A stretch of 32,651 nucleotides of DNA, taken from positions 1 to 32,651 of the forward strand of contig JBCCGE010000035.1 in the NCBI GenBank assembly GCA_039029455.1, given 5' to 3'. The notes beneath the pieces are model-generated. The model ran no database searches. It saw nothing but the letters and a program-made list of their open reading frames with translations, and was not told where the DNA came from. Below, one piece after another: positions 23,886 to 30,900 of this stretch. This DNA is from JBCCGE01 sp039029455 (GTDB taxonomy: Bacteria > Pseudomonadota > Gammaproteobacteria > Arenicellales > Poriferihabitantaceae). Positions within the stretch are counted from its first letter, which is position 1; every line of letters starts with the position of its first letter. A program made the translations under genes and the position numbers.

Positions 23886-24527
23886 TCATCGAATATCAAA
23901 CCAACAGGCCATTAACAGGTGCATTAGCTCACTTTGACTGGTCACATTGCATTTATGCATCAGGTGACTAAGATGAGTGCGTGCAGTGTTGTAGGATATA
24001 TCAGCTTCGCGGGAATACGCTTTTAGTGACTTACCGTTTAGCAATTCCAGAGACAGACTTGCTTCAGCCAGAGTCAATCCGAAGGCCTCGGCTAGTATGT
24101 GCTGATCAAATCCACCCGTTGCGCCGGGATCCCTGATTATTCCCCAACAAAGAAACCCATACTGGTCCGAACGTTCTTTTCGGCATGTGCACAACATTAC
24201 GAACAGTGGCAATACTCCCGGCGTATGGGAAGGTATTGCATAACGACTGACAGTAGGTACCCCTGAAGAACACGCCTGTTTGATAATTGACTTCAGTTTA
24301 TTCCCTTTCGGTCGGTCAATCTCAAGTTTTCCAGCGACGAGTTGAAGTCCTCTGTCCTCCTGCATCATTTCTCGAGCAGCAAGGTTGGAAAACAACACAC
24401 GACGGTCTGACTCGAGCAACAGGATTCCATCACTTAGCAGGTCGTAACCCGAAGACAAAAAATCACTTATATCCACTTTTCTCACAGAGCACCCACTATA
24501 CAGCAACCATACGCCATACTGTTTCAT
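23886..24527 (-). CDS. PAS-like sensor / LuxR-type transcription regulator
   Basis: The 213-residue protein starts with a short PAS-like region (about 20-125: LLSDGILLLESDRRVLFSNLAAREMM...GLQLVAGKLEI). It ends with a LuxR/GerE-type helix-turn-helix (about 145-210: FGLTLAEASLSLELLNGKS, ADISYNTARTHLSHLMHKCN). The LT-x-AEA-x3-L...G-S-L...ISYNTARTHL pattern is standard for this group. It has no receiver domain, so it probably senses a small molecule or redox state directly. It lies 162 bp upstream of the kinase gene on the same strand, which suggests that it controls the kinase and exported-protein genes. Confidence 0.9.
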   Translation of the reverse strand: MKQYGVWLLYSGCSVRKVDISDFLSSGYDLLSDGILLLESDRRVLFSNLAAREMMQEDRGLQLVAGKLEIDRPKGNKLKSIIKQACSSGVPTVSRYAIPSHTPGVLPLFVMLCTCRKERSDQYGFLCWGIIRDPGATGGFDQHILAEAFGLTLAEASLSLELLNGKSLKAYSREADISYNTARTHLSHLMHKCNVTSQSELMHLLMACWFDIR

Positions 24528-24903
24528 CCTGTAACAGAAGCTTTTCTATTTTCATTCTATATTCGAAATGGCGTCCTGAATTATTGCAATCGCTCGCTCC
24601 TGATGATGTCCTGCGACTTTTTGGAGTTTTTCTGATCTTCGCCATTTATTCTATTATTTAAACGTCATACATATCTACAGCGATCACCAGGCTGTAGCTG
24701 AATTTTGAAAAGCAGAGACGCCAATTAAAAACCGGAAAAATCTATTGCATGGATAGTGAATATGTCAAAAAGATATGAGCTGTATTTTTGTTATCCAGAT
24801 TCGGGAGGCATCAAATCACATTGAGTGCCGAAATTTGCCAGCACTAATATTCTCTCGACAGTAACATTTTTGTTCAAGCATGTAATTCCTGGAACTTGTT
24901 ACT
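24528..24903. other. Divergent intergenic region, A+T-rich
   Basis: It separates the LuxR gene (minus) from the glutathione transferase gene (plus) and must hold both promoters. No gene is visible. It contains one copy of the dispersed repeat at 24727-24746. Confidence 0.4.
24727..24746 (-). repeat. Single copy of the dispersed CTGTCCC-type repeat, diverged
   Basis: AAAAACCGGAAAAATCTATT matches the arm at 32219-32238 with a few changes in the middle (GGACAG replaced by GAAAAA-like bases). It is read in the minus orientation of the family. No partner arm is visible nearby. Confidence 0.45.
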
Positions 24904-25542
24904 ATGATCACGCTATATGATTATCTGCCTTCTCAAAATGCATACAAAATAAGATTATTGCTCAACCATTTGAAGCTGTCCTATGGAACGAAATACATCA
25001 GTATTTTCGAAGGCGAGGGTCAAACTGAACAATATCTTTCTATCAGCCCTACGGGAACCGTTCCTGCTATCACAACCGAAAAGGGAGAACACCTGGCTGA
25101 ATCCAATGCCATCCTTGTTTACCTGGCAGAAGGGACAGAATATCTCCCAACGGACAAGCTGATCCGTGCGAGAACATTTCAGTGGTTATGCTATGAAGCA
25201 GAAATTGTACAAACAGGAATCGCCACGTTGAGACACTGGGTGCAAACAAACAAGGATAAAAACAGATCGGAAGAGACTCTGACCATTAAGCGAGAACTAT
25301 GCATAAAAGCACTGAATACGATGAACACTCATCTCGCAGATAAGGCTTTTTTCTGTGGCGAGCAGTACACTGTTGCTGATATGTCTATATTTGCGTACAC
25401 CCACTTATCTGCGGAAGCAAATCTGCCACTTCAACGGTACAAAAATGTTCTCGCCTGGATTGATCGTGTTAAATCTCAAGAGGGGTATCTGCCAGAAATA
25501 CATCCTTACTCTATAGATCCAAACTCCTTCAAGGAACTATAG
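24904..25542 (+). CDS. Glutathione S-transferase family protein
   Basis: The 212-residue cytosolic GST conjugates or reduces substrates with glutathione. The thioredoxin-like N-terminal domain shows MITLYDYLPSQNAYKIRLLLN (candidate catalytic Ser10), the cis-Pro segment NPTG-type SPTGTVPAIT, and the glutathione-contacting AESNAILVYLA. The helical C-terminal domain contains the conserved N-capping segment FFCGEQYTVADMSIFAY. The length is normal. It is a single gene between two minus-strand genes; TetR 25726 lies downstream and converges on it. The substrate is unknown. Confidence 0.93.
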   Translation: MITLYDYLPSQNAYKIRLLLNHLKLSYGTKYISIFEGEGQTEQYLSISPTGTVPAITTEKGEHLAESNAILVYLAEGTEYLPTDKLIRARTFQWLCYEAEIVQTGIATLRHWVQTNKDKNRSEETLTIKRELCIKALNTMNTHLADKAFFCGEQYTVADMSIFAYTHLSAEANLPLQRYKNVLAWIDRVKSQEGYLPEIHPYSIDPNSFKEL

Positions 25543-25725
25543 TGAGAACCGGTAAACATCACGGCTGAAATTTGGACAGATCGGAAGCAGGGGCAGATTC
25601 AGTAATCCTTAACTAACTACAATTGTTCCCTTGATGAAAGATGTCCATAGAATAACCCCCGTGAGTTTTATAAAACTGTGGTTTAGTATCACCAACCATA
25701 AAGTCTGATATTGTGCTGCTTAGGA

Positions 25726-26337
25726 CTACTGAGGTTGGAACAAAAGTTTGATGTAAGAACGTACAACAAGGATCTGTTCGGACAGCAGACGAGGTTCGTT
25801 CAATGCACGAGACTGAATAATCCCGCCTTCAATAACCGAGGTGATCATATCCGCAACATGTTCGATCTCAACATCGTCCTGCAGGTGGTGACGGGCGGCG
25901 ATTTCTTTTAAAGCGTTGGTAAATCTTTTTCGCCACGACAAAACCGCCTCTTTGTTTAGCGCGCGTACCGATTTGTCATACAGTCGTTCAGAGTAGGCCA
26001 TTGTTGCAACCAGACATCCCGGATGACCATTCGGTAGATCGGCCATCAGCCTGGAGAGGTGTGTCAGGCCTGTCAGGAAAGCGTCAAGTGGATTGTCGGC
26101 GCTTGTTTTACCTTTTTCAAAAACCCGATCAAGAATCGCTTCCTCATTGTCCAGATAGCGCTGCAGCATGGCTTTGGCCAACGCGTTTTTGTCTCTAAAA
26201 TGATAGAAAAACCCGTTTTTTGAAACACCCGCTTCAAAAATAATTTCATCGATCGAGGTCGCCGAAAAGCCTTTTGACAAAACCCCTTTCTCGGCGATGT
26301 CTAGAATGTGTTCTCGTTTGGAGCTGGTTCGGGCCAT
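25726..26337 (-). CDS. TetR-family regulator
   Basis: The 203-residue regulator has a typical N-terminal domain: REHILDIAEKGVLSKGFSATS, then IDEIIFEAGVSKNGFFYHFRDKNAL, the recognition helix. The C-terminal domain has LPNGHPGCLVATMAYSERLYD, typical of one TetR C-terminal subgroup. It is divergent from the homocysteine methyltransferase-family gene, with 128 bp between start codons that hold two small palindromes; it probably controls that gene and itself. A ligand cannot be inferred. Confidence 0.93.
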   Translation of the reverse strand: MARTSSKREHILDIAEKGVLSKGFSATSIDEIIFEAGVSKNGFFYHFRDKNALAKAMLQRYLDNEEAILDRVFEKGKTSADNPLDAFLTGLTHLSRLMADLPNGHPGCLVATMAYSERLYDKSVRALNKEAVLSWRKRFTNALKEIAARHHLQDDVEIEHVADMITSVIEGGIIQSRALNEPRLLSEQILVVRSYIKLLFQPQ

Positions 26338-26416
26338 TTTTACAGTGCGTTGTCGGGATGAACGGGGTGGCGCAGGGATTACTGCACCATAAGTCCACTA
26401 TCCGAGTGTGATTGTC

Positions 26417-26449
26417 AGTCTTAGACTCCCGCGCACTTTATTCAAGTGC
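26417..26449. promoter_or_regulatory. Candidate operators between tetR and methyltransferase gene
   Basis: AGTCTTAGACT (26417-26427) is a perfect odd palindrome, and GCACTT-TATTC-AAGTGC (26433-26449) has 6-bp arms. Both lie 20-50 bp before ATG 26466, in the right place for a TetR-family operator. Neither is long enough to be certain. Confidence 0.4.
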
Positions 26450-26465
26450 AACGACAGGTAAACAT

Positions 26466-27422
26466 ATGACAACTACTTTTCCAAAGCAAGAACCGGGTAT
26501 TTACTACATTACCGAGGCCGGCATTGAGACCGAGATCATGTATAAGTGGGGTTATGAACTACCCCATTTCGCGATGTTTCCATTGCTCGACAACGCCGAA
26601 GCGGCAGAGACAATTCGAAGCATGTATCGACGGTATCTTGATGTTGTCGCCAGATACGGACACAACGCTTTGATTGGAGGGTTTGACTATCGGGCCAGTC
26701 CCGACTGGGGCACGAAGCTGGGCTACTCGGCCGCATCCCTGGCCGACGCAAACATCGCGTCAATTGAGTTTTTACGAGACGTTGCGAGTGAGTACGATCA
26801 TCAGATACCCAATGCTCTTTTTGCCGGGTATATCGGTCCACGCGGTGATGCCTATCTTGGCAAAGGCGGCATGGATCGCACAGAGGCTATGGACTACCAC
26901 TCCGTTCAGTTATCAACCTTAAAGACTGCAAAGGTTGATTTGGCCTGGGCCGTCACGCTGAACAACCCTATCGAAGCGATTGGTATTTGTGAGGCGGCTC
27001 GCGCCATCGGACTACCGGTGGCCATCTCGTTTTCACTGGATAGCGCCCATTGTCTGAATACCGGGATATCACTTGCGGAGGCGATTCGCCAGGTCGATTT
27101 AGAAACGAAAGGCTATCCTGAGTTCTTTTCGTTGAATTGCTCACATCCAGTGGAATTCAATCCTGCTCTGACAGGCGATAGCTGGACGAGGCGATTGCGT
27201 TCTATTCGACCCAATGCGGCCAAAATGGACAAAATTTCTCTGTGCAAACTGGGTCATCTGGAAGAGGGGGATCCGATTGAACTGGGAACGATGATGGCAG
27301 ATGTTCAGACGCGATACCCGCATCTTGATATCTGGGGTGGATGTTGTGGGACCTGCGAAGTCCATCTTGAGGAAATTATTTCTCGGCTAGCGGGCCCGGA
27401 TACGTTTGCAATGTCCGCTTGA
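26466..27422 (+). CDS. Homocysteine S-methyltransferase family enzyme
   Basis: The 318-residue TIM-barrel enzyme belongs to the Hcy-binding family, which transfers a methyl group to homocysteine or a related thiol, usually from S-methylmethionine or a betaine-like donor. The three zinc-binding cysteines are present: Cys225 in SLNCSHPVEFN, and Cys293 and Cys294 in GGCCGTC near the C-terminus. The N-terminus (ITEAGIETEIMYKWGYELPHFAMF) matches the family start. ATG 26466 is chosen: AGG lies about 8 bases upstream, and the longer frame begins only at a TTG. The divergent TetR suggests substrate-controlled expression, unlike Met-repressed biosynthetic genes. The donor cannot be told from sequence. 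Confidence 0.93.
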   Translation: MTTTFPKQEPGIYYITEAGIETEIMYKWGYELPHFAMFPLLDNAEAAETIRSMYRRYLDVVARYGHNALIGGFDYRASPDWGTKLGYSAASLADANIASIEFLRDVASEYDHQIPNALFAGYIGPRGDAYLGKGGMDRTEAMDYHSVQLSTLKTAKVDLAWAVTLNNPIEAIGICEAARAIGLPVAISFSLDSAHCLNTGISLAEAIRQVDLETKGYPEFFSLNCSHPVEFNPALTGDSWTRRLRSIRPNAAKMDKISLCKLGHLEEGDPIELGTMMADVQTRYPHLDIWGGCCGTCEVHLEEIISRLAGPDTFAMSA

Positions 27423-27443
27423 AACCGCTGATTAAAGATGATT

Positions 27444-27460
27444 GGGGTCAGAGCAATATT
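27444..27460 (+). repeat. GGGGTCAGAG-type repeat end
   Basis: GGGGTCAGAGCAATATT matches, in form, GGGGGTCAGAGTAGAAATTA found on the minus strand at 32483-32502. From memory, such ends are typical of dispersed REP-like elements moved by IS200-type (RAYT) transposases. It has no partner within 100 bp. Confidence 0.45.
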
Positions 27461-27580
27461 GTCCGGATACCCTTTTATCGGGACGCACCTCGGCAGTAAG
27501 AGTTGTTTTTCTCAATTACTTCTCTGAGATACTTTCCAGTCAATGAGGTGAGGGCCGAGAGTTCCGACTTAACACGTATA

Positions 27581-27605
27581 CCGGGAGCCCGAAAAGGGCT
27601 CCCGG
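27581..27605. terminator. Strong hairpin, 10-bp perfect stem
   Basis: CCGGGAGCCC (27581-27590) pairs exactly with GGGCTCCCGG (27596-27605) across GAAAA. It lies 160 bp after the methyltransferase stop. No T-run follows it, so it could be a transcript-stabilising or terminating structure. Confidence 0.5.
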
Positions 27606-27684
27606 GATATTGAACCCCCAACAGGACCACTAAAGACTAGAAAGTTGACAGGCTAGGTGTGGCGGTGCAGTGAAAAAAACAGCA

Positions 27685-27710
27685 AAACCGGGGCATATAT
27701 ATCCCGGTTT
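27685..27710 (-). terminator. Rho-independent terminator of the MORN-like gene
   Basis: On the minus strand AAACCGGG (27710-27703) and CCCGGTTT (27692-27685) form an 8-bp stem, followed by GCTGTTTTTTTC. It starts 11 bases after the stop of the gene at 27721. The arm sequence AAACCGGGGCA (27685-27695, plus strand) also occurs in the repeat at 19608, so it may derive from that family. Confidence 0.65.
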
Positions 27711-27720
27711 GCAGTTGGTT

Positions 27721-28269
27721 CTAACACTGGGGGGAGTGTGAATCGACCACACTCTCTAGCAAACTATAGTATTGAAAGTCGCCCTCTACGTCAGACTCCA
27801 TAAATCCGACAACATCACTTATAGCCAGCTCAGTTCCATCTTCATTCCATGTTTCGGATTTAACTATTTCGCCCTTAACCATCGTGAAGTCTGATCGCTT
27901 CACTCCCGTTGCATACCACGTTTGGTATCTACCTTCGATTAATCCTTCCTCAAACTCTGACGAAAGTTTTAACACTGGATTAGAACCATCTGTATCGTCT
28001 GCGGGGTGCCACGCATTTACCGTTCCATGAAACAGGTTTTTGGAATACGGTAATACGATTAGCTTGCTGCTATTGGCAGTGTAAAAGGTGAAGTCGCCAT
28101 CTTTAAGACCCGAATCATATCGCCCCTCAATACGAACGACACCGTCTGACGATTTTGCAGAGTAGAGGCCGTGGGGTACGCCTTCTTTACACTCTCCGGA
28201 AACCTCGAGAGAATGGCTGTTTCCGAGAGCAGCGGTTGGGACCAGGAATAAGGCAATGTATTTCCACAT
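27721..28269 (-). CDS. Exported MORN/YwqK-like repeat protein
   Basis: The 182-residue protein has a signal peptide (MWKYIALFLVPTAALG, cut before NSHS) and then repeats of the MORN_2/YwqK type. These are short beta-hairpins with G-x-Y/F pattern: GVPHGLYSAKSS, GRYDSGLKDGDFTFYTANS, KNLFHGTVNAWH, EFEEGLIEGRYQTWYATGVKRSDF. The C-terminus is acidic and ends in DSHSPQC. Such repeats commonly make extended beta-sheets in periplasmic or cell-surface proteins; the role here is unknown. Two cysteines (one near the N-terminus, one last) could form a disulfide. It is a single gene with its own terminator. Confidence 0.8.
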   Translation of the reverse strand: MWKYIALFLVPTAALGNSHSLEVSGECKEGVPHGLYSAKSSDGVVRIEGRYDSGLKDGDFTFYTANSSKLIVLPYSKNLFHGTVNAWHPADDTDGSNPVLKLSSEFEEGLIEGRYQTWYATGVKRSDFTMVKGEIVKSETWNEDGTELAISDVVGFMESDVEGDFQYYSLLESVVDSHSPQC

Positions 28270-28354
28270 AGATACGAAGAGGTCAGAAATTATTGTTTGT
28301 GATTATCCCACATTGCCTTCTCGACTTTGGGTCTGCGTGTCATGCCTTTCCTGA

Positions 28355-28375
28355 AAATAGATCTGTTCCGGTTTT
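28355..28375 (+). repeat. Dispersed repeat core, single copy
   Basis: AAATAGATCTGTTCCGGTTT, one base off the copies at 29539 and 32260. It ends 51 bp before the first Slp start codon and so lies in its promoter or leader. No inverted partner is visible. Confidence 0.65.
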
Positions 28376-28426
28376 CCTTAACATTGGTTAATGGTGCATT
28401 AAGCTCAGTGGGATAGACTTCGGGTA

Positions 28427-28990
28427 ATGCATTACGTAAATGAAACCGTAACTAAGCTGGCGGTCGTAGTTGCTGTTCTAGTGGCAATAACCGGTTGTGC
28501 CAGCAATATACCAGCGGGTATTTCTGAACCGCCAGAGCATTCTTTTGACATTGATCGGGCGGGTGCCAACATTGAGAAAGCGATGGGAGTGCAGGTGCGG
28601 TGGGGTGGTGTCATCAAGACCGTTGAAAACCGTCGCAGCGATACCTGGATCGAGGTGATTGGAAGGCCTTTAGGCGCCAATGGTCGGCCGGGAGACGGAA
28701 AAAGTCCGGGCCGTTTCTGGGCGATGGTGGAGGGATTTGCAGAACCTGCCGATTTTCCTGAAGGGTTGAAGGTGACCGTATTTGGCTCAGTAGTTGGAAC
28801 CACAACCGAAAACATCGGCAAGTACCCGTACAAGTATGTCATCGTTGATGTAGAACAGATACACGGCTGGGCGGAACCGGAACCTCGATATGTGGAATCG
28901 CCGTACTATTCTCCCTGGTATTGGCATGACCCGTGGTATCCGAGCGGGTCGGGTTTTTACTATTTCTCAAGATTTCACAGAGACTGGTAG
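28427..28990 (+). CDS. Slp-family outer-membrane lipoprotein (first copy)
   Basis: The 187-residue protein belongs to the Slp (starvation lipoprotein) family. A lipoprotein signal ends at Cys24 (LVAITGC), with no Asp after it, so the outer membrane is the likely location. The family core is clear: VRWGGVIKTVENRRSDTWIEV, IGRPLGANGRPG, SPGRFWAMVEGFAEPADFPEG, then LKVTVFGSVVGTT. The final 30 residues are strikingly Tyr/Trp/Pro/His-rich (YYSPWYWHDPWYPSG), longer than in the second copy. In E. coli slp is induced by starvation and stationary phase. It is co-oriented with the second copy, with 31 bp between. Confidence 0.9.
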   Translation: MHYVNETVTKLAVVVAVLVAITGCASNIPAGISEPPEHSFDIDRAGANIEKAMGVQVRWGGVIKTVENRRSDTWIEVIGRPLGANGRPGDGKSPGRFWAMVEGFAEPADFPEGLKVTVFGSVVGTTTENIGKYPYKYVIVDVEQIHGWAEPEPRYVESPYYSPWYWHDPWYPSGSGFYYFSRFHRDW

Positions 28991-29021
28991 AGCCACATAA
29001 AACTTTGAAGGTAGTTTAAAA

Positions 29022-29507
29022 ATGATGATAGTCAGAACTCTGACAGCATTACTGCTCGTAATCGTAACGGGTTGCGCGACCCAGCCAGCAATAGATGGTA
29101 CCAACTACGATGCAACCATCGTTCCGGATCTAACGACTCAGAATATTGAGAATTTCACTGATCGCGGAGTGATTTGGGGCGGTGTTATTTTGAGCACGAC
29201 GAATCAGGAAAATGGATCACAGGTGGAGGTGCTGGCTTATCCCCTCGATCGTAATTACCGACCAAAGACTTCTGGCTTGTCTACCGGCCGGTTTTTGGTT
29301 ACGACCGACAGTTTCCTCGAGCCGGTAGATTATGCGCCCGGTAAACCGCTTACAGCGTCTGGTCGAATTTCAGGAAGCGAGTCCAGCACCGTGGGGCAGG
29401 CCTCTGTCGATGTGCCGGTGCTCAAACCAGATGAGCTGCATCTTTGGAGCAAGAAAACCTCTGGAATCAGACCGACTTTCGGAATAGGGGTTAGTTTAGG
29501 TTTTTAG
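29022..29507 (+). CDS. Slp-family outer-membrane lipoprotein (second copy)
   Basis: The 161-residue paralogue has a lipobox ending at Cys18 (VIVTGC) and the same core, more diverged: FTDRGVIWGGVILSTTNQENGSQVEV, YPLDRNYRPKTSG, STGRFLVTTDSFLEPVDYAPGKPL. It lacks the aromatic tail, ending in a Gly-rich FGIGVSLGF instead. GAAGGTAG lies 7 bases before ATG 29022. With only 31 bp from the first copy the two are almost certainly one transcript, from a tandem duplication. A repeat-derived hairpin follows the stop. Confidence 0.9.
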   Translation: MMIVRTLTALLLVIVTGCATQPAIDGTNYDATIVPDLTTQNIENFTDRGVIWGGVILSTTNQENGSQVEVLAYPLDRNYRPKTSGLSTGRFLVTTDSFLEPVDYAPGKPLTASGRISGSESSTVGQASVDVPVLKPDELHLWSKKTSGIRPTFGIGVSLGF

Positions 29508-29515
29508 TGAAAAAA

Positions 29516-29553
29516 GGGCAGATTTATTTTGGCTCGTTAAATAGATCTGTCCC
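29516..29553. repeat. Dispersed repeat as a hairpin after the Slp operon
   Basis: GGGCAGATTTATTT (29516-29529) and AAATAGATCTGTCCC (29539-29553) are inverted with one missing base, followed by GGTTTTCCCC. It can fold in the transcript and lies between the converging slp and DUF1566 genes, so it may act as a shared terminator. Confidence 0.7.
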
Positions 29554-29574
29554 GGTTTTCCCCTTTCGCGCGAA

Positions 29575-30900
29575 CTAGGGATCGCGCACCAGGAGGATCA
29601 GTCCGTCGTCGGTTTTCGGAGCAAAAGACAGAACATTTGCTACCGAGTTTTCGCCGATTTTGTATGCCCATGAACGGTTGGTAAATATAGTTGTGGAGGT
29701 CCAGAAACCATCGGGATCAAAATAGGTTACGCCCGGCATGCCGGCGCCGTTAAACTGCCGAATCGCCTCCTCCGTTACAGTCATTCCGTCAAATTCCAGG
29801 TCCTGAGTGTTGTAACGTTGCTCCGACAGTTCAAGCAGACTGAGCGCTTCTGTCGCGCTGGGCAGGCGCCAGTCGCCGGCCTGAGACCCGTCGGTCAGGC
29901 CGCAATCTCCGTCGAGGTCATCGGTGTCGGCTCCGTCGAACAATCCGGCTGCAACACCAAGACTGTCGGTCCAGGAACGTGGCGCAAAGCAGGTTGATGT
30001 ATCCAGCCAGATCAGACCGGTTACCCTGTCCTGGACGACGCGATCCTGTAACGAGCGAAAACGGGGTACCGGTCGCTGTATTCCCGCCTGCAACTCACCG
30101 TCTGCGCCCGTGCCGATACACGAGGCAATCTCGTGGTCGGATGTGGTTGCATCAAGTTCGTCGGACCAGCATTTCACCTGACCGGTGGTGAGCACTGGTA
30201 CAACGGCATTGTCTCGAGTACTGGCTCCGCGGACTGGCCATACATTTGTTCCAGTATCGGTGGGTCTTCGGGACGTGCTGGAAATTCCGCCGTTTGATGT
30301 GCTCAGCGAGTACGCTCGACTGCCATCGCCAGAATTGTTCAATGGCGTGGTGGAGTCTACGAACCCCCGGTGACCGGGCAGGATCGAAGAGCTGAAGAGT
30401 CCGCTTCCGGTCAGGGTCAGACCGCAGTCAAAGGCAAAATCGTTACTGCCGTCACTGCCAAAGGTGAGGGCACTGATCATTTCATTCAGATTAGGTGCAC
30501 GCCATTCCCCGGGCGTACTGCCATCGGTCAACCCGCAACCGCCCTCAGCCAGTGCATCCACATTTTGCAGTTGAGCCGCCCAGGTGGCGTCGGAAAAACA
30601 GCTGTTATTTGCGAGCCAGACCAGTCCGCTCATGTGATCGGTGATGGTGCCGTCGCCATTGTTGGTGCAGCGAGGGGAAGGCGCAGTGACGCCGTTCTGA
30701 GTCTCGCCATCCTGCCCTGTATTCGCACAACTGATCTCGTCACCGGCACTGTCCCAGCATTTCGTCTGACCGGTTTTCTGAACGCCAATAACCGGCTCGT
30801 CCGGTGTCTGCGCAACGACACCGGTGCTCAGCAGTCCCAGACACAGAGCAACCACAACGTTTGCACCGATCGATGCACGAGTATTCAATTTCGGTCTCAT
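29575..30900 (-). CDS. Secreted protein with two DUF1566 (Lcl C-terminal) domains
   Basis: The 441-residue protein has a signal peptide (SIGANVVVALCLGLLSTGVVAQ). Two similar halves follow (about 44-225 and 237-441). Each starts with a Cys-containing lead, TGQTKCWDSAGDEISC and TGQVKCWSDELDATTS, then DGTITDHMSGLVWL or RVVQDRVTGLIWL. These continue with a GGCGLTDGS/DCGLTDGS-G-EWRAPN or DWRLPS block and an endpoint of the DUF1566 type, such as DGFWTSTTIFTNRSWAYKIGEN. DUF1566 domains resemble C-type-lectin-like folds, here probably stabilised by disulfides. It starts inside the stop of the upstream paralogue (ATGA overlap). The function is unknown; surface or periplasmic binding is likely. Confidence 0.9.
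   Translation of the reverse strand: MRPKLNTRASIGANVVVALCLGLLSTGVVAQTPDEPVIGVQKTGQTKCWDSAGDEISCANTGQDGETQNGVTAPSPRCTNNGDGTITDHMSGLVWLANNSCFSDATWAAQLQNVDALAEGGCGLTDGSTPGEWRAPNLNEMISALTFGSDGSNDFAFDCGLTLTGSGLFSSSILPGHRGFVDSTTPLNNSGDGSRAYSLSTSNGGISSTSRRPTDTGTNVWPVRGASTRDNAVVPVLTTGQVKCWSDELDATTSDHEIASCIGTGADGELQAGIQRPVPRFRSLQDRVVQDRVTGLIWLDTSTCFAPRSWTDSLGVAAGLFDGADTDDLDGDCGLTDGSQAGDWRLPSATEALSLLELSEQRYNTQDLEFDGMTVTEEAIRQFNGAGMPGVTYFDPDGFWTSTTIFTNRSWAYKIGENSVANVLSFAPKTDDGLILLVRDP

Larger units (their letters stand above)
27423..27720. other. Intergenic region rich in hairpins and repeat pieces
   Basis: No gene is visible. It holds a GGGGTCAGAG-type repeat end, a 10-bp perfect hairpin and a terminator for the gene at 27721, each listed separately. 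Confidence 0.4.

Noticed and set aside
25571..25605. GGACAGATC...GGGGCAGATT as another repeat pair
   Set aside because: The match to the family core is short and the orientation is direct rather than inverted, so it may be chance.
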